17,731 nucleotides of DNA from an uncultured Propionibacteriaceae bacterium. Its GTDB lineage: Bacteria > Actinomycetota > Actinomycetes > Propionibacteriales > Propionibacteriaceae. Below, piece after piece: positions 6,409-15,307 of this stretch. The translations under genes and the position numbers were made by a program. Location of the stretch: NCBI GenBank assembly GCA_936924635.1, contig CAKZHP010000137.1, positions 1 through 17,731 on the forward strand, in the 5' to 3' direction. A model generated the notes under the pieces. That model had not been told where the DNA came from and ran no database searches. It was given only the letters and a program-made list of their open reading frames with translations. Positions within the stretch are counted from its first letter, which is position 1. Each line of letters opens with the position of its first letter.

Positions 6409-7250
6409 CCCTTGACTCCTGAGAAGGTCATGGTGGCGATGAACTGGCGCTGGGCCACCAGGAAGAACGCGGTCAGGGGCAGGGTGGCCACGACGTTGCC
6501 GGCCATGAGCAGTGACCAGTCGGTGCGTCGTGACCCCTGGAAGTTCGTGATGCCCAGCTGCAGCGTGAACACCTGCGGGTCGTTGATGGCGATGAGCGGC
6601 CAGACCAGGTCGTTCCACGAGCCCATCAGCGTGAAGATGGCCAGCGTCGCCAGGGCGGGCCGCGCCAGCGGAAGCACCACCCGCCAGAACGCCGTCATCG
6701 GTGTGCAGCCGTCGATGAGGGCCGCCTCCTCCAGCTCACGGGGCAGTGACAGGAAGAACTGCCGCATCAGGAAGATCCCGAAGACCGACGCCAGCCAGGG
6801 CACGATCGCCGCGCCCAGGGTGTCGACGAGGCCCACGCGGGAGAACATCACGTAGGTCGGCACCATCAACAGCTGGGTCGGGATCATGATCGTGGCCAGC
6901 AGCATCATGAAGGTGACGCTCTTGCCGGGGAACTTCAGCCGCGCGAAGCCGTACCCCGCCAAGGAGCAGAGCACCAGGTGGGACGCGACACCGATGGTCG
7001 AGACGATGAGGGTGTTGGCCAGCCAGCGCAGCACATCGGTGCTGGCGAAGAGACTCTCGTAGCCCGCGGTGGTGAACCTGGAGGGGATAAAGCGGGGAGG
7101 GAACTTGTTCAGCTCTGCCGACGGCGCCAGCGAGGCCAGGACCATCTGCACGAAGGGCACCGCGAACAGCAGCGCCACCGGCGCCAGCGCGAGGTGCCAC
7201 CACAGCGAGGTGCGGCGTGCCGCCCGCTCCCCCGTGCCGAGATCGCTCAC
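6405..7250 (-). CDS. ABC sugar transporter permease, CUT1 family, MalG-like
   Basis: A 281-residue inner-membrane permease with about six hydrophobic segments: the first near residues 18-41, then near 77-99, 111-135, 145-168, 201-220 and 250-267. The EAA loop that contacts the ATPase is EEAALIDGCTPMTAFWRVVLPLARP (174-198), followed by the CUT1 MalG-type sequence GSWNDLVWPL (210-219). The start is the GTG at 7250, which overlaps the stop of the partner permease (GTGA) and follows a GGAGGGG ribosome site. Larger open frames reaching 8258 are chance extensions over the partner gene. It forms the pore with the gene at 7247-8161. No ATPase gene is in the operon, so a shared MsiK-type ATPase encoded elsewhere must power it (known practice in actinobacteria). 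Confidence 0.92.
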   Translation of the reverse strand: MSDLGTGERAARRTSLWWHLALAPVALLFAVPFVQMVLASLAPSAELNKFPPRFIPSRFTTAGYESLFASTDVLRWLANTLIVSTIGVASHLVLCSLAGYGFARLKFPGKSVTFMMLLATIMIPTQLLMVPTYVMFSRVGLVDTLGAAIVPWLASVFGIFLMRQFFLSLPRELEEAALIDGCTPMTAFWRVVLPLARPALATLAIFTLMGSWNDLVWPLIAINDPQVFTLQLGITNFQGSRRTDWSLLMAGNVVATLPLTAFFLVAQRQFIATMTFSGVKG

Positions 7251-8161
7251 AGCATCCCCTCCGCACCGCGCCGACGTGACCACCAGGCGACGGCCAGGGT
7301 GATGACCAGGGTGACCGCGAACAACCCGTACGCCACGGCCGACGAGTAGCCGAACCGGAGGTTCTTGAAGGCCGCGGTCCAGAGGTAGTAGACGACCGTC
7401 TCCGTCGCGTGCAGCGGCCCGCCGCGGGTCGTGGTGTAGACGAGGTCGAACAGCTGGATGGCCCCGATGGTCTGCCAGACCACGTTGAACACCGTGACGG
7501 GCAGCAGCTGCGGGAAGGTGACGTTCCAGAACTCTCGCCAGCGCCCGGCGCCGTCGACCAGGGCTGCCTCGTGAAGCTCGGCCGGGATGTCCTGGAGGGC
7601 TGCCAGAAACGTCACCGTCGTGAAGGCGGCCTGCCCCCACAACGACATGATCGTGATGACGAGCATCGCCTGCGACGGGTTCTCCAACCACCCCTGCTGC
7701 GGGAGCCCCAGCACGCGCAAGACGTTGTTCGCCAGGCCGAACTGCGGGTTGAAGACGTAGGTCGACAAGATGCCCGTCGCCGACGAGCTCACGACGAACG
7801 GCATGAAGATGAGGGTGCGGTAGATGCCGACCAGGAAGATGCGCCGGTTGAGCATCAGCGCCAGCCCCAGCCCCAGCAGCACCGACGAGGGGACGAACAT
7901 GCCCACGTAGGTCAAGGTGTGCAGCACCGCGCGCCCCAGCGCGGCGTCGTCGGCCATCGCGGCGTAGTTGTCGATGCCCACGAAGCGTGGCTCGGCAAAG
8001 CCGTTCCACTTCTGCAGCGAGAGCAGCAGGGCCCAGGCAGCCGGGAAGATCGACAGCCCCAGCACGACGAGCGTCGCCGGGCCCACGAACCCCCACCCGG
8101 TGAGCGCCTCGCCGAGCGAACGCCGCCGACGCATCCCTGCCACTCTCGCTGCTCGCGCCAC
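7247..8161 (-). CDS. ABC sugar transporter permease, CUT1 family, MalF-like
   Basis: A 304-residue permease. A positively charged N-terminus (MRRRRS) precedes the first membrane segment at about 24-48. Others lie near 84-106, 116-136, 167-188, 223-241 and 276-295. The EAA loop is HEAALVDGAGRWREFWNVTFPQLLP (197-221). The TTTRGGP segment (243-249) is typical of the MalF-like partner. The start is set at the GTG at 8161, two bases after the binding-protein stop; the ATG at 8134 is an alternative that loses nine residues. It is followed by the second permease with a GTGA overlap. Membrane assembly with the MalG-like partner and the binding lipoprotein is inferred from family and order. Confidence 0.9.
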   Translation of the reverse strand: MARAARVAGMRRRRSLGEALTGWGFVGPATLVVLGLSIFPAAWALLLSLQKWNGFAEPRFVGIDNYAAMADDAALGRAVLHTLTYVGMFVPSSVLLGLGLALMLNRRIFLVGIYRTLIFMPFVVSSSATGILSTYVFNPQFGLANNVLRVLGLPQQGWLENPSQAMLVITIMSLWGQAAFTTVTFLAALQDIPAELHEAALVDGAGRWREFWNVTFPQLLPVTVFNVVWQTIGAIQLFDLVYTTTRGGPLHATETVVYYLWTAAFKNLRFGYSSAVAYGLFAVTLVITLAVAWWSRRRGAEGML

Positions 8162-8163
8162 CG

Positions 8164-9489
8164 TCAGTCCGCCAACGCCTGCGTCGCCTTCTCCGCCGCC
8201 TCCTTGAGCCGGCTCTTGGCATCGCCCTGGCCCTGGAGGACCTCGGAGATGGCCGCACCGATCGCCTCCGACAGGCCGACGTAGCCCTTCACGGTCGGCC
8301 TGGGAATGGTGGCGTTGGCCGAGTTGCGCGCCATCACCTCCAGCCCGGGCAGCTCGGCCTGCTGGGCCTTGAACTCCGGCGACGACACCTCGCTCTCACG
8401 GAGCGGGAGATTGCCGTACTCGACGTTCCAGCGCACATCCTGGGCCGGGTCGGTGAGCCAGGAGACGAACTCGTACGCCCAGTGGGCCCGGTTCGCGTCC
8501 TTGTGGTCGAACAGCACCCACAGGTCGGCCCCGGAGATCGTCGTGTGCTTGCCCTGGAAGGCGGGCAGGGTGGTGACGCCGTACGCCGTGCCGACCTCGT
8601 GCAGGTCGTGCAGGACCCACGGGCCGGAGGTGACCATGCCGATCTGGCCGCTCGCGAACAACTGCGTGAACTTGGTGTCGGTCTGGTCGAGGTAGACCGA
8701 CTTGTCGTCGACCGCCATGGAGCGCAGGAACTCCAGCGCCGCCACACCCTCTGCGGAGTCGAACACGGCTCGCTTCGAGGACGAGTCGAGGATGGCCCCG
8801 CCGCGCTGCCACAGGTGCGGCCAGAACTGCCACGTGGTCTCCTCCGACCCCGAGACGCCGTACGCGTAGCCGTACACCTTCGCCCCGGGGTTGGTGAGCT
8901 TCTTCGCCGCGACCCGGAAGTCGTCCCAGGTCCATGACTCGGTGGGGACGGGCACCCCTGCCGACTCGAAGAGCGCGGTGTTGTAGAGCAGCGTGAGGTT
9001 GTCGACCACCGAGGGGAAGCCGATGGTCTTGCCGCCGGGGGTGGCGGTGGCCCGGGCTGCGGAGGGGAACTGCTCCCAGGCCTCGCGGCGCTCGGCCACC
9101 TTCGACGTGATGTCGAGCGTGCGTCCCGAGTCGGCCAGCTCGCTGGCCCAGGACCCGAACGCGTACGACACATCGGGGTACGTCCCTCCCGCGAACGAGG
9201 AGGAGAGCTTCTGCAGCAGGTCCTCGGTCGAGGGGGCTCCCGGTGACACCTCGATGGTCACGTTGGGGTGCAGCTTGGAGAACTCGGCGGCCAGCTCGGT
9301 CAGGATCTTCTGGGCCTCGTCGGCCTGCCCGGTCCACCAGGTCAGGGTGACGGCGGCGTCAGGGTTGGCCGGCTGCGTGGCGGTGCTTCGTGAGCTGCAT
9401 GCGCTGAGGACGGAGGCGGCGGCCGCCCCGCCCAGCAGCAGGCGACGGGAGATCGCGGGTCCGGGCACGATGAGTCGACGCTGAGTCAT
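8164..9489 (-). CDS. ABC transporter sugar-binding lipoprotein (solute-binding protein family 1)
   Basis: A 441-residue extracellular substrate-binding protein. The N-terminus carries a twin-arginine-like SRRLLLGG (14-21), a short hydrophobic run, and the lipobox LSAC with the lipidated Cys31, so it is probably exported (possibly by Tat) and anchored to the outer face of the membrane. The mature part has the family 1 pattern: VTLTWWTGQADE (48-59), a Pro/Asp segment YPDVSYAFGSW (104-114), GKTIGFPSVVDNLTLLYN, then SWTWDDF, and a late GQIGMVTSGPW. Aromatic residues are plentiful, as in oligosaccharide binders. The ATG at 9489 has GAAAGG upstream. It sits 37 bases after the SIS gene and directly before the permeases. 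The sugar ligand is unknown; alpha-galactosides fit the GH4 gene nearby. Confidence 0.93.
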   Translation of the reverse strand: MTQRRLIVPGPAISRRLLLGGAAAASVLSACSSRSTATQPANPDAAVTLTWWTGQADEAQKILTELAAEFSKLHPNVTIEVSPGAPSTEDLLQKLSSSFAGGTYPDVSYAFGSWASELADSGRTLDITSKVAERREAWEQFPSAARATATPGGKTIGFPSVVDNLTLLYNTALFESAGVPVPTESWTWDDFRVAAKKLTNPGAKVYGYAYGVSGSEETTWQFWPHLWQRGGAILDSSSKRAVFDSAEGVAALEFLRSMAVDDKSVYLDQTDTKFTQLFASGQIGMVTSGPWVLHDLHEVGTAYGVTTLPAFQGKHTTISGADLWVLFDHKDANRAHWAYEFVSWLTDPAQDVRWNVEYGNLPLRESEVSSPEFKAQQAELPGLEVMARNSANATIPRPTVKGYVGLSEAIGAAISEVLQGQGDAKSRLKEAAEKATQALAD

Positions 9490-9526
9490 GGCTTTGCCTT
9501 TCGCGTAGTGATGGCGGAGGGGGTGC

Positions 9527-10408
9527 TCAGCTGAAGACGACCGAGCGGGTCAGGTGTCGTGGGTTGTCGGGGTCCAGCCCGCGCGCGTGAGCGACGGAGA
9601 CGGCGCGCCGCTGGCAGTCGACGAGCTGGACGAGCGGGTCGGAGTCGAGCCAGGCGACCGTCGCACCGGTCTTCTCGACGTCGTCGGCGAGGGCGGCGTC
9701 GTAGGGGCCGAGCAAGGTCACCAGCGTGTCAGGGGTGGCCACAGCGATCGGGCCGTGGCGGTAGTCCAGCGCGGGGTACGACTCCGACCAGGCCTGGGCG
9801 GCCTCGCGAATCTTGAGGGCCGACTCCTGCGCCAGGCCGTAGGCCCAGCCGCGGCCGAGGAAGACGAAGTGCGAGTACGGGGCCACGTCGACCGCAGACG
9901 GGGTAGCCAACAGCGCCTCGGCCTGCTCGACCACACCATCCAGGCCATCGCCGAGGTGCTTGCGGGCGAGGACCAGCGTCGTCGTCGGGAACCGCGTCTG
10001 CACCACCGACGACTCGTCGGCGTAGTCGAGGCAGAGCACATGGTCGACGCGCTGCGCCAGGGGCGAGTCCGCCACGCCGACGATGGCGGCGGTCGGGGTG
10101 CCGGCCGGCACTCGCTCCAGGGCGTCGAGCACCTCGCTCGTCGTGCCGGAGCGACTGATGAGCACCACTCTGTCGTACGGGTGCGTGGGGGCCCACTCGG
10201 AGGCGTAGTCGGCGCGGGTGCTGCCGTGGCCGGCGCCCTCCCGCAGCCGCGCGATGGACTCAGCGACGAACGCGCTCGTGCCGCACCCGAGGAGGAGGAC
10301 GCTCTCGCCCCGTCGGCCGAGCACCTGGTCGAGGGGCGCGTCGTCAGCCAGGGCACGCGCCCAGATCTCAGGCTGGCTCGCAATCTCCTGCTCGGTGATC
10401 GTGGACAT
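9527..10408 (-). CDS. SIS-domain sugar-phosphate isomerase/deaminase, AgaS/GlmS-isomerase-like
   Basis: A 293-residue protein with two SIS (sugar isomerase) domains. The first has LLGCGTS (39-45) and ISRSGTTSE (84-92), the phosphate-binding Ser/Thr loop seen as SQSGET in GlmS. The second begins VFLGRGWAYGLAQESALKIRE (182-202) and ends with YRHGP (216-220) and GLDPDNPRHLT (277-287), as in GlmS and AgaS. It lacks the glutaminase domain of GlmS. AgaS-type members convert galactosamine 6-phosphate to tagatose 6-phosphate plus ammonia; others isomerise hexose phosphates. The ATG at 10408 follows a strong AGGAGG; upstream in-frame codons are excluded. It is the first gene of the import/kinase operon. 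Whether it deaminates or simply isomerises aldose to ketose is open, because no deacetylase is present. Confidence 0.85.
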   Translation of the reverse strand: MSTITEQEIASQPEIWARALADDAPLDQVLGRRGESVLLLGCGTSAFVAESIARLREGAGHGSTRADYASEWAPTHPYDRVVLISRSGTTSEVLDALERVPAGTPTAAIVGVADSPLAQRVDHVLCLDYADESSVVQTRFPTTTLVLARKHLGDGLDGVVEQAEALLATPSAVDVAPYSHFVFLGRGWAYGLAQESALKIREAAQAWSESYPALDYRHGPIAVATPDTLVTLLGPYDAALADDVEKTGATVAWLDSDPLVQLVDCQRRAVSVAHARGLDPDNPRHLTRSVVFS

Positions 10409-10484
10409 CAACGGGGCCCCCTCCTGTGGTCGTGCCGAGGATTCTGGGCGACGAGTGAGCGATCTTCCACACTGGTCGTCGAAA

Positions 10485-10515
10485 CGATCAGTCTGAGTGC
10501 GTAGTTGATCGATCA
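10485..10515. promoter_or_regulatory. Candidate operator upstream of the SIS/ABC/kinase operon
   Basis: The 152-base gap 10409-10560 holds the promoter region of the minus-strand operon. CGATCAG occurs twice as a direct repeat with a 25-bp period (10485 and 10510), the second inside the perfect 10-bp palindrome TGATCGATCA (10506-10515). CGATCA also appears in the GH4/DeoR divergent region (3571-3576), consistent with a shared regulator. I could not place convincing -35 and -10 boxes. Confidence 0.4.
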
Positions 10516-10560
10516 GGAGGCACATCTTGAGCGCCAGCTGCCCTGTCGTGCCCCCCTGCG

Positions 10561-12390
10561 TCACCCCGTCAGCACGTGCAGGTAGCACCAGCGCCAGACC
10601 TCGCCCGGCTCGGCGGACTGCATGACCGGGTGGCCGGTGTCCTGGAAGTGCTGGGTCGCGTGGCGCCCCGCCGAGGAGTCGCAGCAGCCCACGTTGCCGC
10701 ACTCCAGGCACCGGCGGAGCGCGACCCAGCGGCCGCCCTCGGCCTCGCACTCTGAGCAGACTCCCGCTTCGTCGGCCGCGACGGCCCCCTCGGCCGGGTA
10801 GCGGTCGAGCTCGGCGCAGCTCTGCGCGCGGGTGACGGCGACGCCGGCCGTACGCAACGACTCCTCACGTGTGTTGCCGGCGATGAGCGTCTCCTCGATG
10901 TCGAGCATGCCGAGCACGTCGCTCACCACTTCCGAAGAGACGTGGCCCGACGAGCGCACCTCCAGCACCTTCGCACGCTCGGCGGCGATGGTGTCGAGCC
11001 GCATCCGTGCGTACGCGGCCGACGGCGCCTCGCCCTCCGTGGTGCTCAGCCGCTCCCACTCCGCAAGCGTGCGCTCATCGATGCGACGCCGGACGACGCG
11101 GGCCACCCCGTACGGGTCGTCGCCCTCTTCGTCCAGCCGCGCGATCGCTGCCTGCGCCGCCTGCTCCAGCAGGGTGGCCCGCTCCAGGGCCTCCGCCGCC
11201 AGGTCAGGTGCGGGCACCTTGAGCCAGCGTGTCAGCCACGGCAGCGTCGACCCCTGCAGCAGCAGCGTGCCGGCTACCACCGTGAACGCGAGCAGCAGGA
11301 GCAGCTCGCGGTGCGGCGCGTCCTCCGGGATCACGAACGCGGCCGCCAGCGTCACCACGCCTCGCATGCCGGCCCAGCCGATGACCATCCCGTACGCCAC
11401 CGGCATCGGGTGCTCCGCCCGCCGCCACGGCAAGCCGATGCGGTAGAGCAGCATCCACACCACGCGCACCAGCACGCAGACCAGCAGCGTCGCCGCGCAG
11501 ACCAGCGCCACGTGCCAGGCTCCCAGGGAGGAGCGCCCCACCTCGTCGAGGATCCAGTGCGCCTGCAGGCCGATCAGCAGGAAGACGGCGTTCTCCAGCA
11601 CGAACGCGACGGCCCGCCAGGTCGTACGCTCCATCACCCGCGACGCCGCCGACTGCACCAGCGGGGCCTTGTGGCCGAGCAGCAGGCCGGCGACCACGGT
11701 GGAGATGACGCCGGAGGCGTGGACCGACTCGGCCAGCAGGTAGGCCACGAACGGGGTCACGAACGACACCGCGGTGTCGACGAGCGGCGAGCCGATGCGG
11801 CGGCGTACGAACACGATGGCGACGAAGACGATGAAGCCCGCGGCCAGGCCGCCCAGCGAGGCGCGTACGAAGTCGTAGCCGATGTCCCACGCCGACACGG
11901 CACCGGCCAGCCCGGCGATCGCCATCCGCAGCGCCACCAGGGCGGTCGCATCGTTCATCAGCGACTCGCCCTCGAGCACGGTCACGATGGAGCGCGGCAG
12001 GCCGATCCGGCGGGCCACCGCTGTCGCCGCGACCGCGTCGGGCGGGGCGACGACCGCACCGATGGCCAGGGCCGCGGCCCAGCCGATGCCCGGCACCAGC
12101 CAGTGCACGACGGCCCCCACGGCCACCGTGGTGGCGGCGACCAGGCCCACCGAGAGCAGGAGGATCGGCCGGCTCTGGGCCCGGAAGTCCACCAGCGAGG
12201 TCTGCAGCGCGGCCGTGTACAGGAGGGGTGGCAGCAGCCCGATCAGCACGATCTCCGGTTCCAGGTGCACGGTGGGCACGAGGGGGATGTACGACGCCGC
12301 CACGCCGATCAGCACCAGCAGCAGCGGCGCTGGCACGCGGAGCCGCTCGCTCAGCGACGTACCGGCGAGGACGACGACGACGAGGGACAC
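10561..12390 (-). CDS. CPA1-type Na+/H+ antiporter with C-terminal UBP-type zinc finger
   Basis: A 609-residue membrane protein. Residues 1-390 form about twelve hydrophobic segments of the NhaP/CPA1 cation:proton antiporter fold, with PPLLYTAALQTS (54-65), GAVVAPPDAVAATAVARR (111-128) and the hallmark GESLMNDATALV (141-152) holding the Asn146-Asp147 pair, and GMRGVVTLAAAF (341-352). Residues about 395-520 are a charged helical cytosolic linker. Residues 545-602 are a UBP-type zinc finger: CSEC, CLECGNVGCC, RHATQHFQDTGHPV, with candidate ligands Cys545, Cys548, Cys561, Cys564, Cys569 or 570, His577, His581 and His587. The GTG at 12390 is the first usable start after an in-frame stop; no clear ribosome site is visible. 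It exchanges Na+ or K+ for protons. The finger's role is unknown. It is divergent from glycogen phosphorylase, with 117 bases between. Confidence 0.9.
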   Translation of the reverse strand: MSLVVVVLAGTSLSERLRVPAPLLLVLIGVAASYIPLVPTVHLEPEIVLIGLLPPLLYTAALQTSLVDFRAQSRPILLLSVGLVAATTVAVGAVVHWLVPGIGWAAALAIGAVVAPPDAVAATAVARRIGLPRSIVTVLEGESLMNDATALVALRMAIAGLAGAVSAWDIGYDFVRASLGGLAAGFIVFVAIVFVRRRIGSPLVDTAVSFVTPFVAYLLAESVHASGVISTVVAGLLLGHKAPLVQSAASRVMERTTWRAVAFVLENAVFLLIGLQAHWILDEVGRSSLGAWHVALVCAATLLVCVLVRVVWMLLYRIGLPWRRAEHPMPVAYGMVIGWAGMRGVVTLAAAFVIPEDAPHRELLLLLAFTVVAGTLLLQGSTLPWLTRWLKVPAPDLAAEALERATLLEQAAQAAIARLDEEGDDPYGVARVVRRRIDERTLAEWERLSTTEGEAPSAAYARMRLDTIAAERAKVLEVRSSGHVSSEVVSDVLGMLDIEETLIAGNTREESLRTAGVAVTRAQSCAELDRYPAEGAVAADEAGVCSECEAEGGRWVALRRCLECGNVGCCDSSAGRHATQHFQDTGHPVMQSAEPGEVWRWCYLHVLTG

Positions 12391-12494
12391 GAGGAGGACG
12401 TCTGCACCCGCACATTGTGGGCCCCGCGCCGTTTGTTCGCGCTCCCGTCGCTCTCGCGCCCCCAGCGCTGGTCAAGGGCCGGGCGGGACTTGGC

Positions 12495-12507
12495 TACGGT
12501 AGGCCGC
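12495..12507 (+). promoter_or_regulatory. Candidate -10 box placing glgP on a leaderless transcript
   Basis: TACGGT (12495-12500) is followed by seven bases and the ATG at 12508, with no ribosome site between. This copies the spacing of the two MerR-type promoters in this window. A -35 is not clear. Confidence 0.4.
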
Positions 12508-15063
<2,556 letters not shown>

Positions 15064-15074
15064 CCTGGTCACGC

Positions 15075-15118
15075 CGCGACGGGGCACCGCCACCACCTGG
15101 GGGCGGTGCCCCGTCGCG
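15075..15118 (+). terminator. Strong terminator hairpin after glgP
   Basis: Twelve bases after the glgP stop is a perfect 17-bp stem, CGCGACGGGGCACCGCC paired with its complement, around a 10-base loop (15092-15101). There is no T-run. It is the expected intrinsic-type terminator for glgP. Confidence 0.8.
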
Positions 15119-15163
15119 TCACACGATCCTGTCTGCGTGGTGGCGTCGACAGCGTCATGTCGT

Positions 15164-15238
15164 CTGCACAACCGGTGCGCATCCGTGCGCACCCCGCTCA
15201 GAGCGGCACCTGCGCACGTATGCGCACCGGTTGTGCAG
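15164..15238. repeat. 75-bp nested inverted repeat in the convergent intergenic region
   Basis: Two 28-base arms (15164-15191 and 15211-15238) are reverse complements with one mismatch, separated by 19 bases that themselves hold the small dyad CCGCTC-a-GAGCGG (15194-15206). The hexamer TGCGCA occurs four times (15176, 15186, 15211, 15221), in two pairs each spaced 10 bp. The left arm plus two bases also folds on itself (GGTGCGCA-tccg-TGCGCACC, 15174-15193). It may be the terminator for the minus-strand PGRP gene or a protein-binding site. The rest of the 244-base gap shows no gene. Confidence 0.7.
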
Positions 15239-15307
15239 GAGGCCGGAGCGTCCGGTGGCCGGCATCCCCGTCACCAGACGCGCCCTGCTGCTGGCTGGTG
15301 GCGATGC

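Noticed and set aside
6409..6618. N-terminal extension of the ribokinase-like kinase
   Set aside because: It overlaps the conserved permease end. The ATG at 6408 has a ribosome site and an ATGA overlap, and begins the kinase fold directly.
7251..8258. N-terminal extension of the MalG-like permease to 617 residues
   Set aside because: The added part is Arg-rich low-complexity translation opposite a real permease frame. The GTG at 7250 fits family length and overlap.
12470..12475. TTGACC on the minus strand as a -35 for the antiporter
   Set aside because: No acceptable -10 lies 16-19 bases downstream toward the antiporter start.
10942..12507. Upstream in-frame extension of glgP running through the whole antiporter region
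   Set aside because: The extension is antisense to a clear membrane transporter and reads as Arg/His/Gln-rich noise. GlgP homology begins after 12508.
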